A stretch of 64,000 nt of DNA, taken from an uncultured Streptococcus sp. (lineage in GTDB: Bacteria > Bacillota > Bacilli > Lactobacillales > Streptococcaceae). This document shows positions 25,511 to 34,405 of the stretch, in pieces; position 1 is the stretch's first letter; the number at the start of each line of letters is the position of its first letter. The translations under genes were made by a program, and so were the position numbers. The notes beneath the pieces are model-generated. The model was not told the origin of the DNA and did no database searches. It was given only the letters and a program-made list of their open reading frames with translations. The DNA lies in assembly GCA_934229725.1 (NCBI GenBank), contig CAKQDX010000010.1:24736-88735 (forward strand), written 5' to 3'.

Positions 25511-26296
25511 TTATTCGTATTCTTTCAATTTGTCGTAGATACCTTCGTTAAGAACTTTAAGGTAAGTCCCTTTCATACCAAGTGAACGGCTTTCAATAAT
25601 ACCAGCTGATTCCAACTTACGAAGGGCATTAACGATAACTGAACGGGTGATACCAATACGGTCAGCGATAACAGAAGCTGTCAAACGACCTTCCAAACCG
25701 TCCAACTCATTCAAGATAGCTGAAACTGCCTTGATTTCTGAGTAAGACAAGGTATTAATAGCCATGTTAATAGCTGTTTGTTTACGAATGGTTTCTTCCA
25801 AGTTTTCTGTTTGAAGGTTCAACAATTGCAAACCAACTACTGTAGAGGCAATCTCAACCAAGATAAGGTCTTCATCCACAAAGTCATGATCATTACGCCA
25901 GATGATGAAAGATCCAAGACGCATACCACCACCATAAATAGGCGCAATAGTCGTCAAACCATCTGGAAAGTCATCCTTTGATTCCACTGGGAAAATAGTC
26001 AAGTCACTATCAATACCAATATTTTCTTGAGTGTCATAGACACGACTGATACCACGTGTGTATTCTTCTGGGAGTTGTTTGGCTTCAAAAAACTCTTCTA
26101 CACGATCGTTATTGGTTTTGTATTTCATGGCATAACCAAGGAGGGCACCACCACCATTAACGATAGCAGCGTTACAATCGATGATGTCTGCCAACTGAGC
26201 AGCCATGTTATTGTATGGAAGATCTCCTTCCAAGCTATCTACTGAGCGTTGCAAGATAGATGTAATTTTACGAGTTTTAGCCAGCAAATTTGCCAT
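25511..26296 (-). CDS. codY: GTP-sensing transcriptional repressor CodY
   Basis: A 261-aa global regulator that senses branched-chain amino acids (and GTP in some species) and represses amino-acid uptake and synthesis. It has an N-terminal GAF domain and a C-terminal winged helix (ASVIADRIGITRSVIVNALRKLESAGIIESRSLGMKGTY region). The ATG at 26294-26296 is chosen by homology of MANLLAKTRKITSILQ; an in-frame GTG five codons upstream is an alternative. The length is standard. Confidence 0.98.
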   Translation of the reverse strand: MANLLAKTRKITSILQRSVDSLEGDLPYNNMAAQLADIIDCNAAIVNGGGALLGYAMKYKTNNDRVEEFFEAKQLPEEYTRGISRVYDTQENIGIDSDLTIFPVESKDDFPDGLTTIAPIYGGGMRLGSFIIWRNDHDFVDEDLILVEIASTVVGLQLLNLQTENLEETIRKQTAINMAINTLSYSEIKAVSAILNELDGLEGRLTASVIADRIGITRSVIVNALRKLESAGIIESRSLGMKGTYLKVLNEGIYDKLKEYE

Positions 26297-26381
26297 ATTT
26301 ATTATCTTCACTTTCTATTTGTAATCTTAATAATCTCAGGTCCTGTACCAAACATAGCCGTCAAGACCCACTAGCCCTATC

Positions 26382-26428
26382 ATTATAGCACACTTAACCT
26401 ATAAATTGCAAACAATTGTCTGAAAATT
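26382..26428 (-). promoter_or_regulatory. codY promoter with CodY box
   Basis: -35 TTGCAA (26406-26411), 18-bp spacer and extended -10 TGC-TATAAT (26382-26387). Directly upstream at 26414-26428 is AATTGTCTGAAAATT, one mismatch from the CodY box AATTTTCWGAAAATT, consistent with autoregulation. Confidence 0.78.
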
Positions 26429-26522
26429 ATTTATTATTCTACTATTCATTATATTAAGTCAATTATGTCTTTTTCAGCTAAAACGTTCGGATTTTAGCTG
26501 AAATGTCCGCTTTTTAGGTACC

Positions 26523-26555
26523 AAGAAAACTGGACAAATCCTTTTGCCCAGTTGT
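26523..26555 (-). terminator. Terminator of the aminotransferase gene
   Basis: AACTGGgC/TgTCCAGTT hairpin followed by TTCTTG on the minus strand, 8 nt after the stop. Confidence 0.7.
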
Positions 26556-26562
26556 TTACATA

Positions 26563-27777
26563 TTAGCGCTTGTAATATGACAAGACACGTTCAATTTTAT
26601 TTCCCAGATCAGCCAACTCTTCCACACGAGGAAGGTAAACAATACGGAAGTGGTCTGGTTCATTCCAGTTAAAGCCTTTACCCGGAACCAAGAGAACCTT
26701 CTCCTTCTTCAAGAGACGAAGGCAGAACTCTTCATCATCGTCAATATCATACATATTACGATCAATTTTAGGGAAGATATAAAGACCTGCATCTGGCTTC
26801 ACAGCTGTAAGCCCTGGAATAGCATTAACGGTATTCGTGATGAACTCACGTTGTTCATAGATACGACCGCCAGGGATCAAGAGCTCGTCTACAGACTGGT
26901 AGCCCCCAAGTGAGGTTTGGATAACGTGTTGAGAAAGCACATTGGCACAAAGACGCATGTTGGCCAGCATGTTAAGACCTTCAATATAGCCTTTGACATT
27001 TCTCTTTGGTCCAGAAAGAACCATCCATCCCACACGGAAACCACAGATACGGTGAGACTTAGAAAGGCCGTTCATAGAGACACAGAAAACGTCTGGTGCA
27101 AGACTAGCAATAGCAATGTGCTTTTTACCATCCATTACCAAGCGGTCATAAATCTCATCCGCAAAGATAATTAAATCGTTTTGGCGTGCAATATCGACAA
27201 TCTGTTCAAGAACATCTTTAGGGTAAAGAGCACCTGTCGGATTATTCGGATTAATGACGACAATTGCCTTGGTATTTGAAGTAATCTTAGACTTGATGTC
27301 ATCAATATCTGGATACCAGTTTGATTTTTCATCACAGACATAGTGCACAGCATTACCGCCAGCTAGACTCACACAGGCTGTCCAAAGAGGATAGTCTGGC
27401 ATTGGCACCAAAACTTCGTCTCCGTCATCAAGCAAGGCCTGCATAGACATAGAAATCATCTCTGAAACACCATTACCAATATAGATATCATCAATATCTA
27501 CATTTGGGAAGCCCTTAAGCTGGCAATACTGCATAATAGCCTTACGAGCTGAGAAAATCCCCTTACTATCTGAATACCCTTCACTGTTACGAACATTCAT
27601 AATCAAGTCACGAATGACTTCATCTGGTGCTGTAAAGCCAAATTCCGCAGGATTTCCCGTATTAAGACGAAGAATCTTTTCACCATTAGCAATCAAGCGG
27701 TTGGCCTCATCCAAAACTGGTCCACGAATATCATAGGCAACGTGTTCCAACTTTGATGATTTATCAAATGTTTTCAT
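26563..27777 (-). CDS. Pyridoxal-phosphate-dependent aminotransferase (AlaT type)
   Basis: A 404-aa class I/II aminotransferase, closest in sequence feel to the AlaT/YfbQ alanine transaminases. The NPNNPTG motif, the FADEIYD aspartate and the Schiff-base lysine in GLSKSHRICGFRVGW are present. It probably interconverts pyruvate/glutamate and alanine/2-oxoglutarate. It is the gene before codY and has a long leader with hairpins (about 175 nt). Confidence 0.9.
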   Translation of the reverse strand: MKTFDKSSKLEHVAYDIRGPVLDEANRLIANGEKILRLNTGNPAEFGFTAPDEVIRDLIMNVRNSEGYSDSKGIFSARKAIMQYCQLKGFPNVDIDDIYIGNGVSEMISMSMQALLDDGDEVLVPMPDYPLWTACVSLAGGNAVHYVCDEKSNWYPDIDDIKSKITSNTKAIVVINPNNPTGALYPKDVLEQIVDIARQNDLIIFADEIYDRLVMDGKKHIAIASLAPDVFCVSMNGLSKSHRICGFRVGWMVLSGPKRNVKGYIEGLNMLANMRLCANVLSQHVIQTSLGGYQSVDELLIPGGRIYEQREFITNTVNAIPGLTAVKPDAGLYIFPKIDRNMYDIDDDEEFCLRLLKKEKVLLVPGKGFNWNEPDHFRIVYLPRVEELADLGNKIERVLSYYKR

Positions 27778-27952
27778 AAGTTAATCCTTTCAAAAAATAC
27801 TAAAAGTAGATACATCTAGTAGAAAATAAAAAATTCAACACCTGATGGGGATTCCTACTTTTCTTGACACCATCTAGGGCTTAACCCATGGCATCAGTTA
27901 AGAAGACTTATTCTCTTCTCCATTATCACGTTTCTTACGAAGCTAATAACAG
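27778..27952 (-). promoter_or_regulatory. Long structured 5' leader of the aminotransferase gene
   Basis: About 175 nt lie between the predicted start (downstream of -10 TATAAT 27959-27964) and the ATG. It can form a hairpin with GGG/CCC and TGCCAT/ATGGTG arms. The CTGATG on its 5' side can instead pair with CATCAG farther down, which is followed by a GAATTTTTT run. This resembles an attenuator. No known riboswitch or T-box motif recognised. Confidence 0.4.
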
Positions 27953-27958
27953 ATTGTA

Positions 27959-27987
27959 TTATACCTCTTTTTCCAGTAATCTTCAAT
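27959..27987 (-). promoter_or_regulatory. Aminotransferase promoter
   Basis: -35 TTGAAG (27982-27987), 17-bp spacer, and -10 TATAAT (27959-27964) on the minus strand. Confidence 0.65.
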
Positions 27988-28076
27988 TTTGGACAATAGC
28001 AAAATCCCTTCACTGCGTAAATGGCTCTTTTTAGGTAAAGATTTAAAAAAAGATTTCAGAAAATATATAATAACGC

Positions 28077-28105
28077 TTTCACTTTTTAAATTAAAAGAGT
28101 ATAAT
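28077..28105 (+). promoter_or_regulatory. Promoter of the universal stress protein gene
   Basis: -35-like TTTCAC (28077-28082), 17-bp spacer and -10 TATAAT (28100-28105). The ATG follows 27 nt later behind AGGAGGT. Confidence 0.65.
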
Positions 28106-28131
28106 AGGGCTAAAGATAGGAGGTAGAGCTT

Positions 28132-28584
28132 ATGTCTCAACAATATGAACGTATTATGGTAGCTATCGATGGTTCTTACGAATCCGAACTAGCCTTTATC
28201 AAAGGTGTGCATGTTGCAAAACGTAACGATGCACAGTTACTTTTAGTACACGTTATCGATACACGCGCCCTTCAAAGCGTTGCGACTTTCGACTCTTACA
28301 TCTATGAAAAACTAGAAGACGAAGCTAAAGCTGTTTTGGCCGATTTTGAACGTCAAGCCAAGGAAGCTGGATTAACCAAGATTCGTAAAGTCATTGAGTT
28401 CGGTAATCCTAAGAGTCTCTTGGCCGTTGACATTCCTGAAAAGGAAAACGTTGACCTCATCATGGTTGGTGCAACTGGTCTTAATACTTTTGAACGCTTG
28501 CTTATCGGTTCATCTTCTGAATACATTCTCCGTCACGCAAAAGTTGACTTGCTTATTGTTCGTGACTCAGAAAAAACACTTTAG
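28132..28584 (+). CDS. Universal stress protein UspA family
   Basis: A 150-aa single-domain Usp with the start MVAIDGSYESELAF and the ATP-binding signature GATGLNTFERLLIGSSSEYI (GxxGx9GS pattern), so it probably binds ATP. One of only a few plus-strand genes, monocistronic, with a strong AGGAGGT site and its own terminator. Role in stress survival is inferred from the family. Confidence 0.95.
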   Translation: MSQQYERIMVAIDGSYESELAFIKGVHVAKRNDAQLLLVHVIDTRALQSVATFDSYIYEKLEDEAKAVLADFERQAKEAGLTKIRKVIEFGNPKSLLAVDIPEKENVDLIMVGATGLNTFERLLIGSSSEYILRHAKVDLLIVRDSEKTL

Positions 28585-28596
28585 TCGCCTCTCACA

Positions 28597-28617
28597 AGCA
28601 CCTACGGTGCTTTTTTT
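28597..28617 (+). terminator. Terminator of the universal stress protein gene
   Basis: AAGCACC/GGTGCTT stem with a TAC loop and T run, 12 nt after the stop. Confidence 0.9.
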
Positions 28618-28622
28618 CATAC

Positions 28623-28654
28623 GAAAAAGAACTGGGACACTTTTGCCTCAGTTC
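28623..28654 (-). terminator. Terminator of the 250-aa membrane protein gene
   Basis: GAACTG(A)GG/CCCAGTTC hairpin followed by TTTTTC on the minus strand. Confidence 0.75.
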
Positions 28655-28665
28655 CTTTGTTTATT

Positions 28666-29418
28666 CTATTTTTCAGACTTAGCCGATTCAGATACTTCTT
28701 CAGACTCTGAACTTGCTTGACTTTTTTCCTTTAACACTTCACTAGCAGATTGGCTTGAAACACCTGCTTGCTCTAAAGCAAGGCTAGTTGAAAGACTCTC
28801 ACGTTCAGCTTCCTGACTAAGGCTAGCTTCAACAATCATCAATTCTTTTTGACGCTCAGTCTCACGCTGGTATTCACGTTCTTCCAGTTCATCCTGACGT
28901 CGTCTTTCTTGCTCACGTCTTTGAGCTCTTTGACGCTCACGTTTAGCATGGCGTTTTTGCGTCTCATCAATCAAGACCTTCGTGTTGTCTTTGATACGCA
29001 TCAACTTAACAAGACGAACCAAAAGTCTCCAAAGGAAAACAACAATGGACTCTGCAAAAAGTAGAATCTCTACTATAATGACTCCCAACAAACTCCAAGC
29101 CATGAAAAGTGTGATCAACAACTGCGTGAAAATTTTCTTCAAATCACCCAAGTGATTATTATGGATATTAAGGGTCTCAAGGAAAAGATCCAAAATACCT
29201 TGCAAGAGATTAGACTTAACAGACTTATCTCCGTCAAGACTCAAGTCTGTTTGGACTTCTGCCGGAGTAACCACGGTCAATTCGCCATCTTGGTAGACTT
29301 CTACACGGTCTCCCAAATCGATAGCAAAATCAAATAGGGCTTTATCTATTTTCTTTAAACGCCCATCAGGATGACTAAGATAGACAAAGTCATCATCAAT
29401 TTTTAATATACGAAACAT
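28666..29418 (-). CDS. Membrane protein with charged C-terminal coiled coil, unknown function
   Basis: A 250-aa protein. Residues 1-60 form a small hydrophilic domain (MFRILKIDDDFVYLSHPDGRLKK). Two hydrophobic stretches lie at about residues 97-135. Residues 150-195 are dense in Arg, Glu and Gln (a predicted coiled coil), and the tail is Ser/Glu-rich. No family recognised. It has its own promoter and terminator, so it is a single-gene unit. Confidence 0.75.
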   Translation of the reverse strand: MFRILKIDDDFVYLSHPDGRLKKIDKALFDFAIDLGDRVEVYQDGELTVVTPAEVQTDLSLDGDKSVKSNLLQGILDLFLETLNIHNNHLGDLKKIFTQLLITLFMAWSLLGVIIVEILLFAESIVVFLWRLLVRLVKLMRIKDNTKVLIDETQKRHAKRERQRAQRREQERRRQDELEEREYQRETERQKELMIVEASLSQEAERESLSTSLALEQAGVSSQSASEVLKEKSQASSESEEVSESAKSEK

Positions 29419-29446
29419 AATTTACCTGCTTTTTAGTGCTTCATAA

Positions 29447-29476
29447 ATAATAACAAAGTTAAAAAGCTCTTGTCAA
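29447..29476 (-). promoter_or_regulatory. Promoter of the 250-aa membrane protein gene
   Basis: -35 TTGACA (29471-29476), 18-bp spacer and -10 TATTAT (29447-29452). The -35 lies in an AGCTCTT/AAGAGCT inverted repeat, and a second TTGACA lies 14 bp upstream. Confidence 0.65.
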
Positions 29477-29533
29477 GAGCTTGTCAAACGGATACAAACA
29501 ATATGAAATACGTCATGAACTAAGAAACTCTAC

Positions 29534-29561
29534 AAAAACGTGAAATAAGTCCTTATTTCAC
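29534..29561 (-). terminator. Likely terminator downstream of pflA
   Basis: GTGAAATAAG/CTTATTTCAC perfect stem with a 2-3 nt loop then GTTTTTG on the minus strand, about 140 nt after the pflA stop. The region between also holds an AAACAGTTT/AAACTGTTT pairing. Confidence 0.7.
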
Positions 29562-29697
29562 AAGCAAAGTGAACATGGGTCTAGACTTTCCCTTATGATA
29601 AAAATGCTCAAAACAGTTTGTTTCAAGCACTCCATCATATTAAAATCAGTTAGGAAAACTGTTTTAGACTGGGCCTAAACCTCAAAGAGTTAGCATT

Positions 29698-30498
29698 TTA
29701 GTCCAAAGTTTTGACACCAACACGGTTCTTGTATTCTTGGTAGGTTTCAGTATGCATGAGGGCCTTAGCATTTTTAACACGGTCCATAGTTGGTGGTTTG
29801 ACCCCTTCCAAAGGATATGGAATACCAAGTTCACGCCACTTGAATTCACCCATAGTATGATAAGGAAGAATCTCAAACTTATCAACATTTTTCAAGGTCT
29901 TTACAAACTCACCAAGCTTAACCAAGTGATCGTCAAAGTCAGTCAATCCAGGCACCAAGACGTGACGAATCCAGACTGGCACTTGTTTATCAGACAAGTA
30001 TTTTGCAAATGCCAAGATATTCGTATTAGGTTGGCGAGTTACAAATTTGTGTTGTTCTGGGTCAATCTCTTTGATGTCAAGCAGGACCAAATCAGTCACA
30101 GCCAAGAGTTTGTCAACAACTTCATGATACTCAGGAGTATTACGGTAGGCAAAACCACAAGTATCAAGTGTACAGTGAATACCTAACTTTTTAGCCTCTG
30201 TAAAAAGGGCCGTAACAAAATCAATCTGAAGCATGGCCTCACCACCAGACACAGTGATACCACCTTGCTCTCCCCAGAAATGACGGAAACGAAGAGCTTC
30301 TTCTAAGACATCCTCGACAGTACGCTCAACAGCCTTATTTGACTCCATAGCCCATGTATCTGGGTTATGGCAATATTGGCAACGCATCTTACAGCCTTGC
30401 ATAAAAACAATAAAACGGATACCCGGACCATCTACAGATCCAAAACTTTCAGTCGAATGAACCAGTCCAGTCACCTGACTGTAATCAATTTCTGCCAT
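29698..30498 (-). CDS. pflA: Pyruvate formate-lyase-activating protein
   Basis: A 266-aa radical SAM enzyme that installs the glycyl radical on pyruvate formate-lyase under anaerobic conditions. The iron-sulfur motif CKMRCQYC (CxxxCxxC) is near residues 31-38, with GGEA-type SAM binding (VSGGEAML). The GPGIRFIVFMQG start is typical. Single gene; pflB is not adjacent. A half-conserved cre-like sequence (30509-30522) between the -10 and the ribosome binding site hints at CcpA control. Confidence 0.96.
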   Translation of the reverse strand: MAEIDYSQVTGLVHSTESFGSVDGPGIRFIVFMQGCKMRCQYCHNPDTWAMESNKAVERTVEDVLEEALRFRHFWGEQGGITVSGGEAMLQIDFVTALFTEAKKLGIHCTLDTCGFAYRNTPEYHEVVDKLLAVTDLVLLDIKEIDPEQHKFVTRQPNTNILAFAKYLSDKQVPVWIRHVLVPGLTDFDDHLVKLGEFVKTLKNVDKFEILPYHTMGEFKWRELGIPYPLEGVKPPTMDRVKNAKALMHTETYQEYKNRVGVKTLD

Positions 30499-30941
30499 GG
30501 CAGCCTCCTTGAAAACGCTTTTTACATAAACTCATTATACCTTTTTTACGAAAAACATGCTTCTTATCTGCCCGAATTAAAGCAAAGGTTATACTATAAT
30601 ACATCTCCAGTAAGATATAAACTATACTATACCAGAAAGAAAAATCGGAAATAAACCAGTCTTAGAACACAGACAGACGAATCTGAACATCCCATAAATA
30701 AGCATTTCTGCAAAATCTTTAGTGTAAGGCACAGAAAATATAAATTGAGACTCTTTGCTACGACAAAAACGCCTGAAGCTAAAAAGTTTCAGGCGTTCGA
30801 AATTCTTGAGACTTAAGGCTTAAAAATAAGGCATGGAACTTCGAAAAAGTTCGCCGACATCCCTCATCACCTAAGGAAAGTCTCAAAATAAGAATTTATG
30901 TTAAATCTAAAACTAGAAGAAATCCAGTCTTTTCTGATAGA
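30499..30941. other. 443-bp intergenic region
   Basis: Contains the pflA promoter (-10 TATAAT at 30534-30539), a cre-like half site and structured repeat copy 3. No gene seen. Confidence 0.65.
30745..30886 (+). repeat. Related structured repeat, copy 3
   Basis: TTGAGACT (30745-30752) pairs with AGTCTCAA (30879-30886). It encloses the 10-bp hairpin AACGCCTGAA/TTCAGGCGTT (30768-30797), a TTGAGACTTAAGGCTTAA block like that of copies 1 and 2, and a GGAACTTCGAAAAAGTTC hairpin. The ATGGAACTTCG block matches copy 4. Confidence 0.5.
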
Positions 30942-31676
30942 TTAAGCACGTTTTTTGAAGCCCAAAAAGGCTGCTGCTGCAAGGAAGAAAGTCCCTGCAA
31001 GAGTCAAGAAGGTTGCTGATTCTTCACCGGTCTTAGGAAGGGTTACTTCTTTACCTTTAGCATCTTTACCTGTCAATGTTCCATCAGTGTTAACCTTAAA
31101 TCCTACCGCTTCAGGAGCAACAACACTTGTTGTACCATCAGTATTTGCAATAACAACTTGGCTATTTTGTGTAGAAACAATTGTTTGGCCAGCTGCTGTC
31201 ACAACTGGAGCTGCTGGTGTAACAGTCACAACAGGTTGTCCATTGACATTCACTGCAGGAATCTCAGGTGTTTGAGGGTTCTCTTTTGTTTCAGTATTAG
31301 CCGATGGTGCTGCTGTATCAGGCTTGTCAGCTGGTTTTTCAGCAGGTTTATCTGACGACTCAGTTGTTGGAGCTGGTGTTGCTGGCGTTTCTGGAGTCGC
31401 TGGCGCTGTTGGCGTCGTAGGAGTCTCAGGCGTCGCTGGTACTTCAGGGACAGCAGGAGCAGTTGGCGTTGTTGCACCTGTATTTGAATCATTACTGCGG
31501 GCCAAATCGCCATCACTTGGCGCTGTAGAAGAGCCTGTTGTTCCACGCTCTGCTGTCGGTTGCGTAATCAAAGCATCATTTGTAGCAATGCCATCATCCG
31601 CATAAGAAGTTACTGGTACTAAAGCTCCTAGGGTAAGGAAAAGCAATCCACTATAGATAGATTTTTTAGAAGCCAT
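30942..31676 (-). CDS. LPXTG cell-wall-anchored surface protein, Pro/Thr-rich
   Basis: A 244-aa sortase substrate. Signal peptide (MASKKSIYSGLLFLTLGALVPVTSYA), then a Pro/Ala/Thr-rich stretch with degenerate TPTAPATPE-like units (about residues 65-105), then a compact C-terminal part, LPKTG, a hydrophobic segment and KKRA. The short size and lack of a binding domain suggest a wall-spanning stalk or small adhesin. The ATG follows AAAGGAG. Function not known. Confidence 0.88.
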   Translation of the reverse strand: MASKKSIYSGLLFLTLGALVPVTSYADDGIATNDALITQPTAERGTTGSSTAPSDGDLARSNDSNTGATTPTAPAVPEVPATPETPTTPTAPATPETPATPAPTTESSDKPAEKPADKPDTAAPSANTETKENPQTPEIPAVNVNGQPVVTVTPAAPVVTAAGQTIVSTQNSQVVIANTDGTTSVVAPEAVGFKVNTDGTLTGKDAKGKEVTLPKTGEESATFLTLAGTFFLAAAAFLGFKKRA

Positions 31677-32027
31677 TAAAATTCTCCTTTTTTCATTTGT
31701 CAGTTAATTTATATTCTACCATAAAAAAGGAATAAAGGACTATTTTAATCAAAATCTTATCTATTTTTATTCTAAATCTATCACAAGGAACAGATGTGTT
31801 TAAAATCCTTTAAACAAAAATTTCAAATCTGATAAAGATGTTCTCCTAAAGAAGGCAAAAATAGCTCAGCACCATGCTTTGAGGCATTTTTCTCATTTTT
31901 TCATTTGGCTAAAGGAAATTTCACATGAAGATAAGAAAAAAGCGCCCTCTCATAAAGAGATGGAACGCTCAATTATCATTTTCTGACCTTATAGCTCAAG
32001 GGTTTTCTAATCAAAATCCTCTTAAAG
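31677..32027. other. 351-bp intergenic region
   Basis: AT-rich. Contains the promoter of the LPXTG gene (TAGAAT -10-like at about 31711-31716) and the terminator of the downstream-reading CNNM/CBS gene. No gene seen. Confidence 0.6.
31935..31970 (-). terminator. Terminator of the CNNM/CBS protein gene
   Basis: AGCG..TCTCT/AGAG..GCGCT-type hairpin followed by TTTTTTC on the minus strand. Confidence 0.75.
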
Positions 32028-33359
32028 CTATTCTTCTACTTCTTCTGGAGCTTCTGTGATGATGACTTTAAGCTTGGTTACTCGACCGTCCTTAACCTTG
32101 TCATTGATAAACTCAAGGTGTTTATCTTTATTATTCACTTCATAGTGTTCTTTGACCTCTTGGGTAGGAATAGCTCCTACACCAGTCAAATAATAACCTG
32201 CGATAGTGTCAACATCATCACTCTCAAGTTCAGTGTCGAAGTATTCATTGAAGTCGTTAAGGGTCATTACCCCCTCAACAATATAGGTATTTTCACCAAT
32301 TTCACGAACTTCTACACTAGCCTTATCTGTTTCATCATCAATCTCACCAACGATTTCTTCCAAAAGGTCCTCGAAGGTAACAAGACCAGCCACACCACCA
32401 TATTCATCAAGCAAGATAGCCATCTGATTATTGGTGTTACGAAAGGCTTCCAAAAGGTCATTAACGAAGATTGTTTCTGGAACAAAGAGGGGCTCGTTCA
32501 TGATGCGACGAAGCTTAACATTTTCAAAACCGAGCTCATAACCTGCTTGAAGGAGGTTTTTGGTATGGATAACACCGATAATCTTATCCTTATCATCTTC
32601 GTAGACAGGGATACGAGAAAAGCTTTGCTTAAGAATGGCTTGGATATTTTCCTGAGTGTTGTCTTCAATATCAATCATGAAGGCATCTGTACGAGGAACC
32701 ATGACTTCACGCGCCATCAATTCATCAAGAGAGAAGACACCTTGAAGCATTTCAATTTCTTCAGCTTCAAGTGTTTCATCACTCTTGGTCAACATGTACT
32801 CAATCTCGTCACGTGTCATCTGCTCATCCGCATCATCAAAAGTCATAGGTGTCAAACGAGACAAAAGGTTGGTTGATGCCGAAAGAATCCATACAAAAGG
32901 ACTGACAATCTTACCAGTTACGATAATGACAGGTGCTGAGTAGATGGCCAGATTCTCCTTAAGGTTCATGGCAATACGCTTAGGATAAAGCTCACCAAAA
33001 ACGATAGAAATGTAGGTCAAGACTACCAAAGATACCACGCTACCAGCTGTTTTAGCCCATGCTACGTGACCAAACCAAGTTGCTATAACTGCTCCTAGTG
33101 AAGCAGAGAGACTGGCCCCTTGCAAAAGACTAATAAAAGTAATACCAACCTGAATAGTTGATAAGAAGTTATTGGGATTTTCAAGAACCTTGAGTAGGCG
33201 AATAAATTTCTTATCTCCCTCTTCTGCCTTTTGTTCGACACGAGAGCGATTGAGTGACACTAGGGCCATCTCAGACGCTGAGAAAAAGGCTGTGAGCAGG
33301 GTTAAAATGACTAGTAAAATAAATTGAAATAATAAGGACTGACCACTGGAGTCTTCCAT
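32028..33359 (-). CDS. CNNM/CBS-domain protein (HlyC/CorC family)
   Basis: A 443-aa protein: CNNM transmembrane domain (about residues 10-190, beginning FSASEMALVSLNRSRVEQ), a CBS pair (about 215-335, with LAREVMVPRTDAFMIDI and GVAGLVTFEDLLEEIVGEI), and a C-terminal CorC_HlyC domain ending near residue 430. The family includes magnesium and cobalt efflux proteins; old hemolysin labels are not supported by function. Single gene. Confidence 0.94.
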   Translation of the reverse strand: MEDSSGQSLLFQFILLVILTLLTAFFSASEMALVSLNRSRVEQKAEEGDKKFIRLLKVLENPNNFLSTIQVGITFISLLQGASLSASLGAVIATWFGHVAWAKTAGSVVSLVVLTYISIVFGELYPKRIAMNLKENLAIYSAPVIIVTGKIVSPFVWILSASTNLLSRLTPMTFDDADEQMTRDEIEYMLTKSDETLEAEEIEMLQGVFSLDELMAREVMVPRTDAFMIDIEDNTQENIQAILKQSFSRIPVYEDDKDKIIGVIHTKNLLQAGYELGFENVKLRRIMNEPLFVPETIFVNDLLEAFRNTNNQMAILLDEYGGVAGLVTFEDLLEEIVGEIDDETDKASVEVREIGENTYIVEGVMTLNDFNEYFDTELESDDVDTIAGYYLTGVGAIPTQEVKEHYEVNNKDKHLEFINDKVKDGRVTKLKVIITEAPEEVEE

Positions 33360-33434
33360 TTTTTTCTTCTCCTCTAAAAAAAATTCTGACTTTCATTATA
33401 CCACAGTTTTCCAATAAAAGCCCTTATTTTATGC

Positions 33435-33440
33435 TATAAT
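33435..33440 (+). promoter_or_regulatory. Extended -10 promoter of the ABC ATPase gene
   Basis: TGC-TATAAT upstream of the gene, with the ATG about 30 nt downstream behind AAAGGAGAG. Confidence 0.6.
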
Positions 33441-33470
33441 TAGAGTAATTTACCATCAAAGGAGAGACTT

Positions 33471-34253
33471 ATGTCACTTATACGATTAGAAAATGTCGGT
33501 TTGACTCGCCAAGGAAAAACACTCTTGTCCAACTTGAACTGGACAGTGGAGAAAGGGCAAACCTGGGCCATTCTAGGTCTTAATGGTGCTGGGAAATCCA
33601 CTCTCCTACGTCTGTTGACTGCTGATTTTTTCCCAAGTGAAGGTCAAGCTGAGATCCTTGGCTATAGCTTTGGTAATGGCGATATCACAGGCCTTCGCAA
33701 ACAGATTGGTATTGTTAGTTCCTTTATCACCGAGCGTCTGCCTAAGCATATGACCGCTGAAAAGATCGTACTTACCGGTAAGTACAAGAGTTCAATCCTC
33801 TATAAGGCATACGGCGACAAAGAATTACAAGAAGCTAAGGACATGCTGGTGTCACTTGGAGCTGGGGAACTGATTGGTCGCCAATACCACGGCCTGTCTC
33901 AAGGGGAAAAACAAATTTGTTTGATTGCTCGTAGCCTTATGGAAGACCCTGACATCATTATCCTTGACGAAGCGACTGTTGGCTTGGACCTCTTTGCTCG
34001 TGAAAAACTCTTGCGTCAGATTGATCGCATCACTTCACTTCCTCATGCTCCACTGGTCCTTTATGTCACCCACCACGCTGAGGAAATCACTGAAAATATG
34101 GACCACATCCTTCTGCTCCGCCAAGGAAAGATCGTGGCTCAAGGGGCTAAAAATGACATCATCACACCGGAAGTCTTGGCTGATTTCTACCAAAATCCTG
34201 TTCAAATCATTCCTATTGATGACCACCGTTTTTACATTAACCCACTTCTCTAA
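33471..34253 (+). CDS. ABC transporter ATP-binding protein
   Basis: A 260-aa ABC ATPase: Walker A GLNGAGKST (about residues 36-44), signature LSQGEKQ, Walker B DIIILDEATVGLD, and the switch histidine in YVTHHAEE. It resembles the FepC/YlmA-type stand-alone ATPases. No permease or binding-protein gene is adjacent, so the transported substrate and even a transport role are uncertain. Confidence 0.93.
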   Translation: MSLIRLENVGLTRQGKTLLSNLNWTVEKGQTWAILGLNGAGKSTLLRLLTADFFPSEGQAEILGYSFGNGDITGLRKQIGIVSSFITERLPKHMTAEKIVLTGKYKSSILYKAYGDKELQEAKDMLVSLGAGELIGRQYHGLSQGEKQICLIARSLMEDPDIIILDEATVGLDLFAREKLLRQIDRITSLPHAPLVLYVTHHAEEITENMDHILLLRQGKIVAQGAKNDIITPEVLADFYQNPVQIIPIDDHRFYINPLL

Positions 34254-34286
34254 AAATCAATCACTATTTATGAACAACATCAAAGC

Positions 34287-34327
34287 AACAAGTCCCTCAG
34301 ACCATAGACTGGGGGACTTGTTCTTTT
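34287..34327 (+). terminator. Terminator of the ABC ATPase gene
   Basis: AACAAGTCCC/GGGACTTGTT perfect 10-bp stem followed by CTTTT. Confidence 0.88.
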
Positions 34328-34405
34328 ATCACCACTCCTCTTTTATTTGAGATACGCCATACAAAATTAAGGCTGGAACGATGAGCTGTTCTATAGATGA
34401 CTTTT

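Noticed and set aside
27943..28143. 66-codon minus-strand ORF
   Set aside because: It lies over the divergent promoters of the aminotransferase and stress-protein genes, has no ribosome binding site and looks like shadow coding.
30509..30522. Full cre site before pflA
   Set aside because: Only the TTGAAAACGCTTTT half fits; the CA end is displaced by one base, so it is mentioned only as cre-like.
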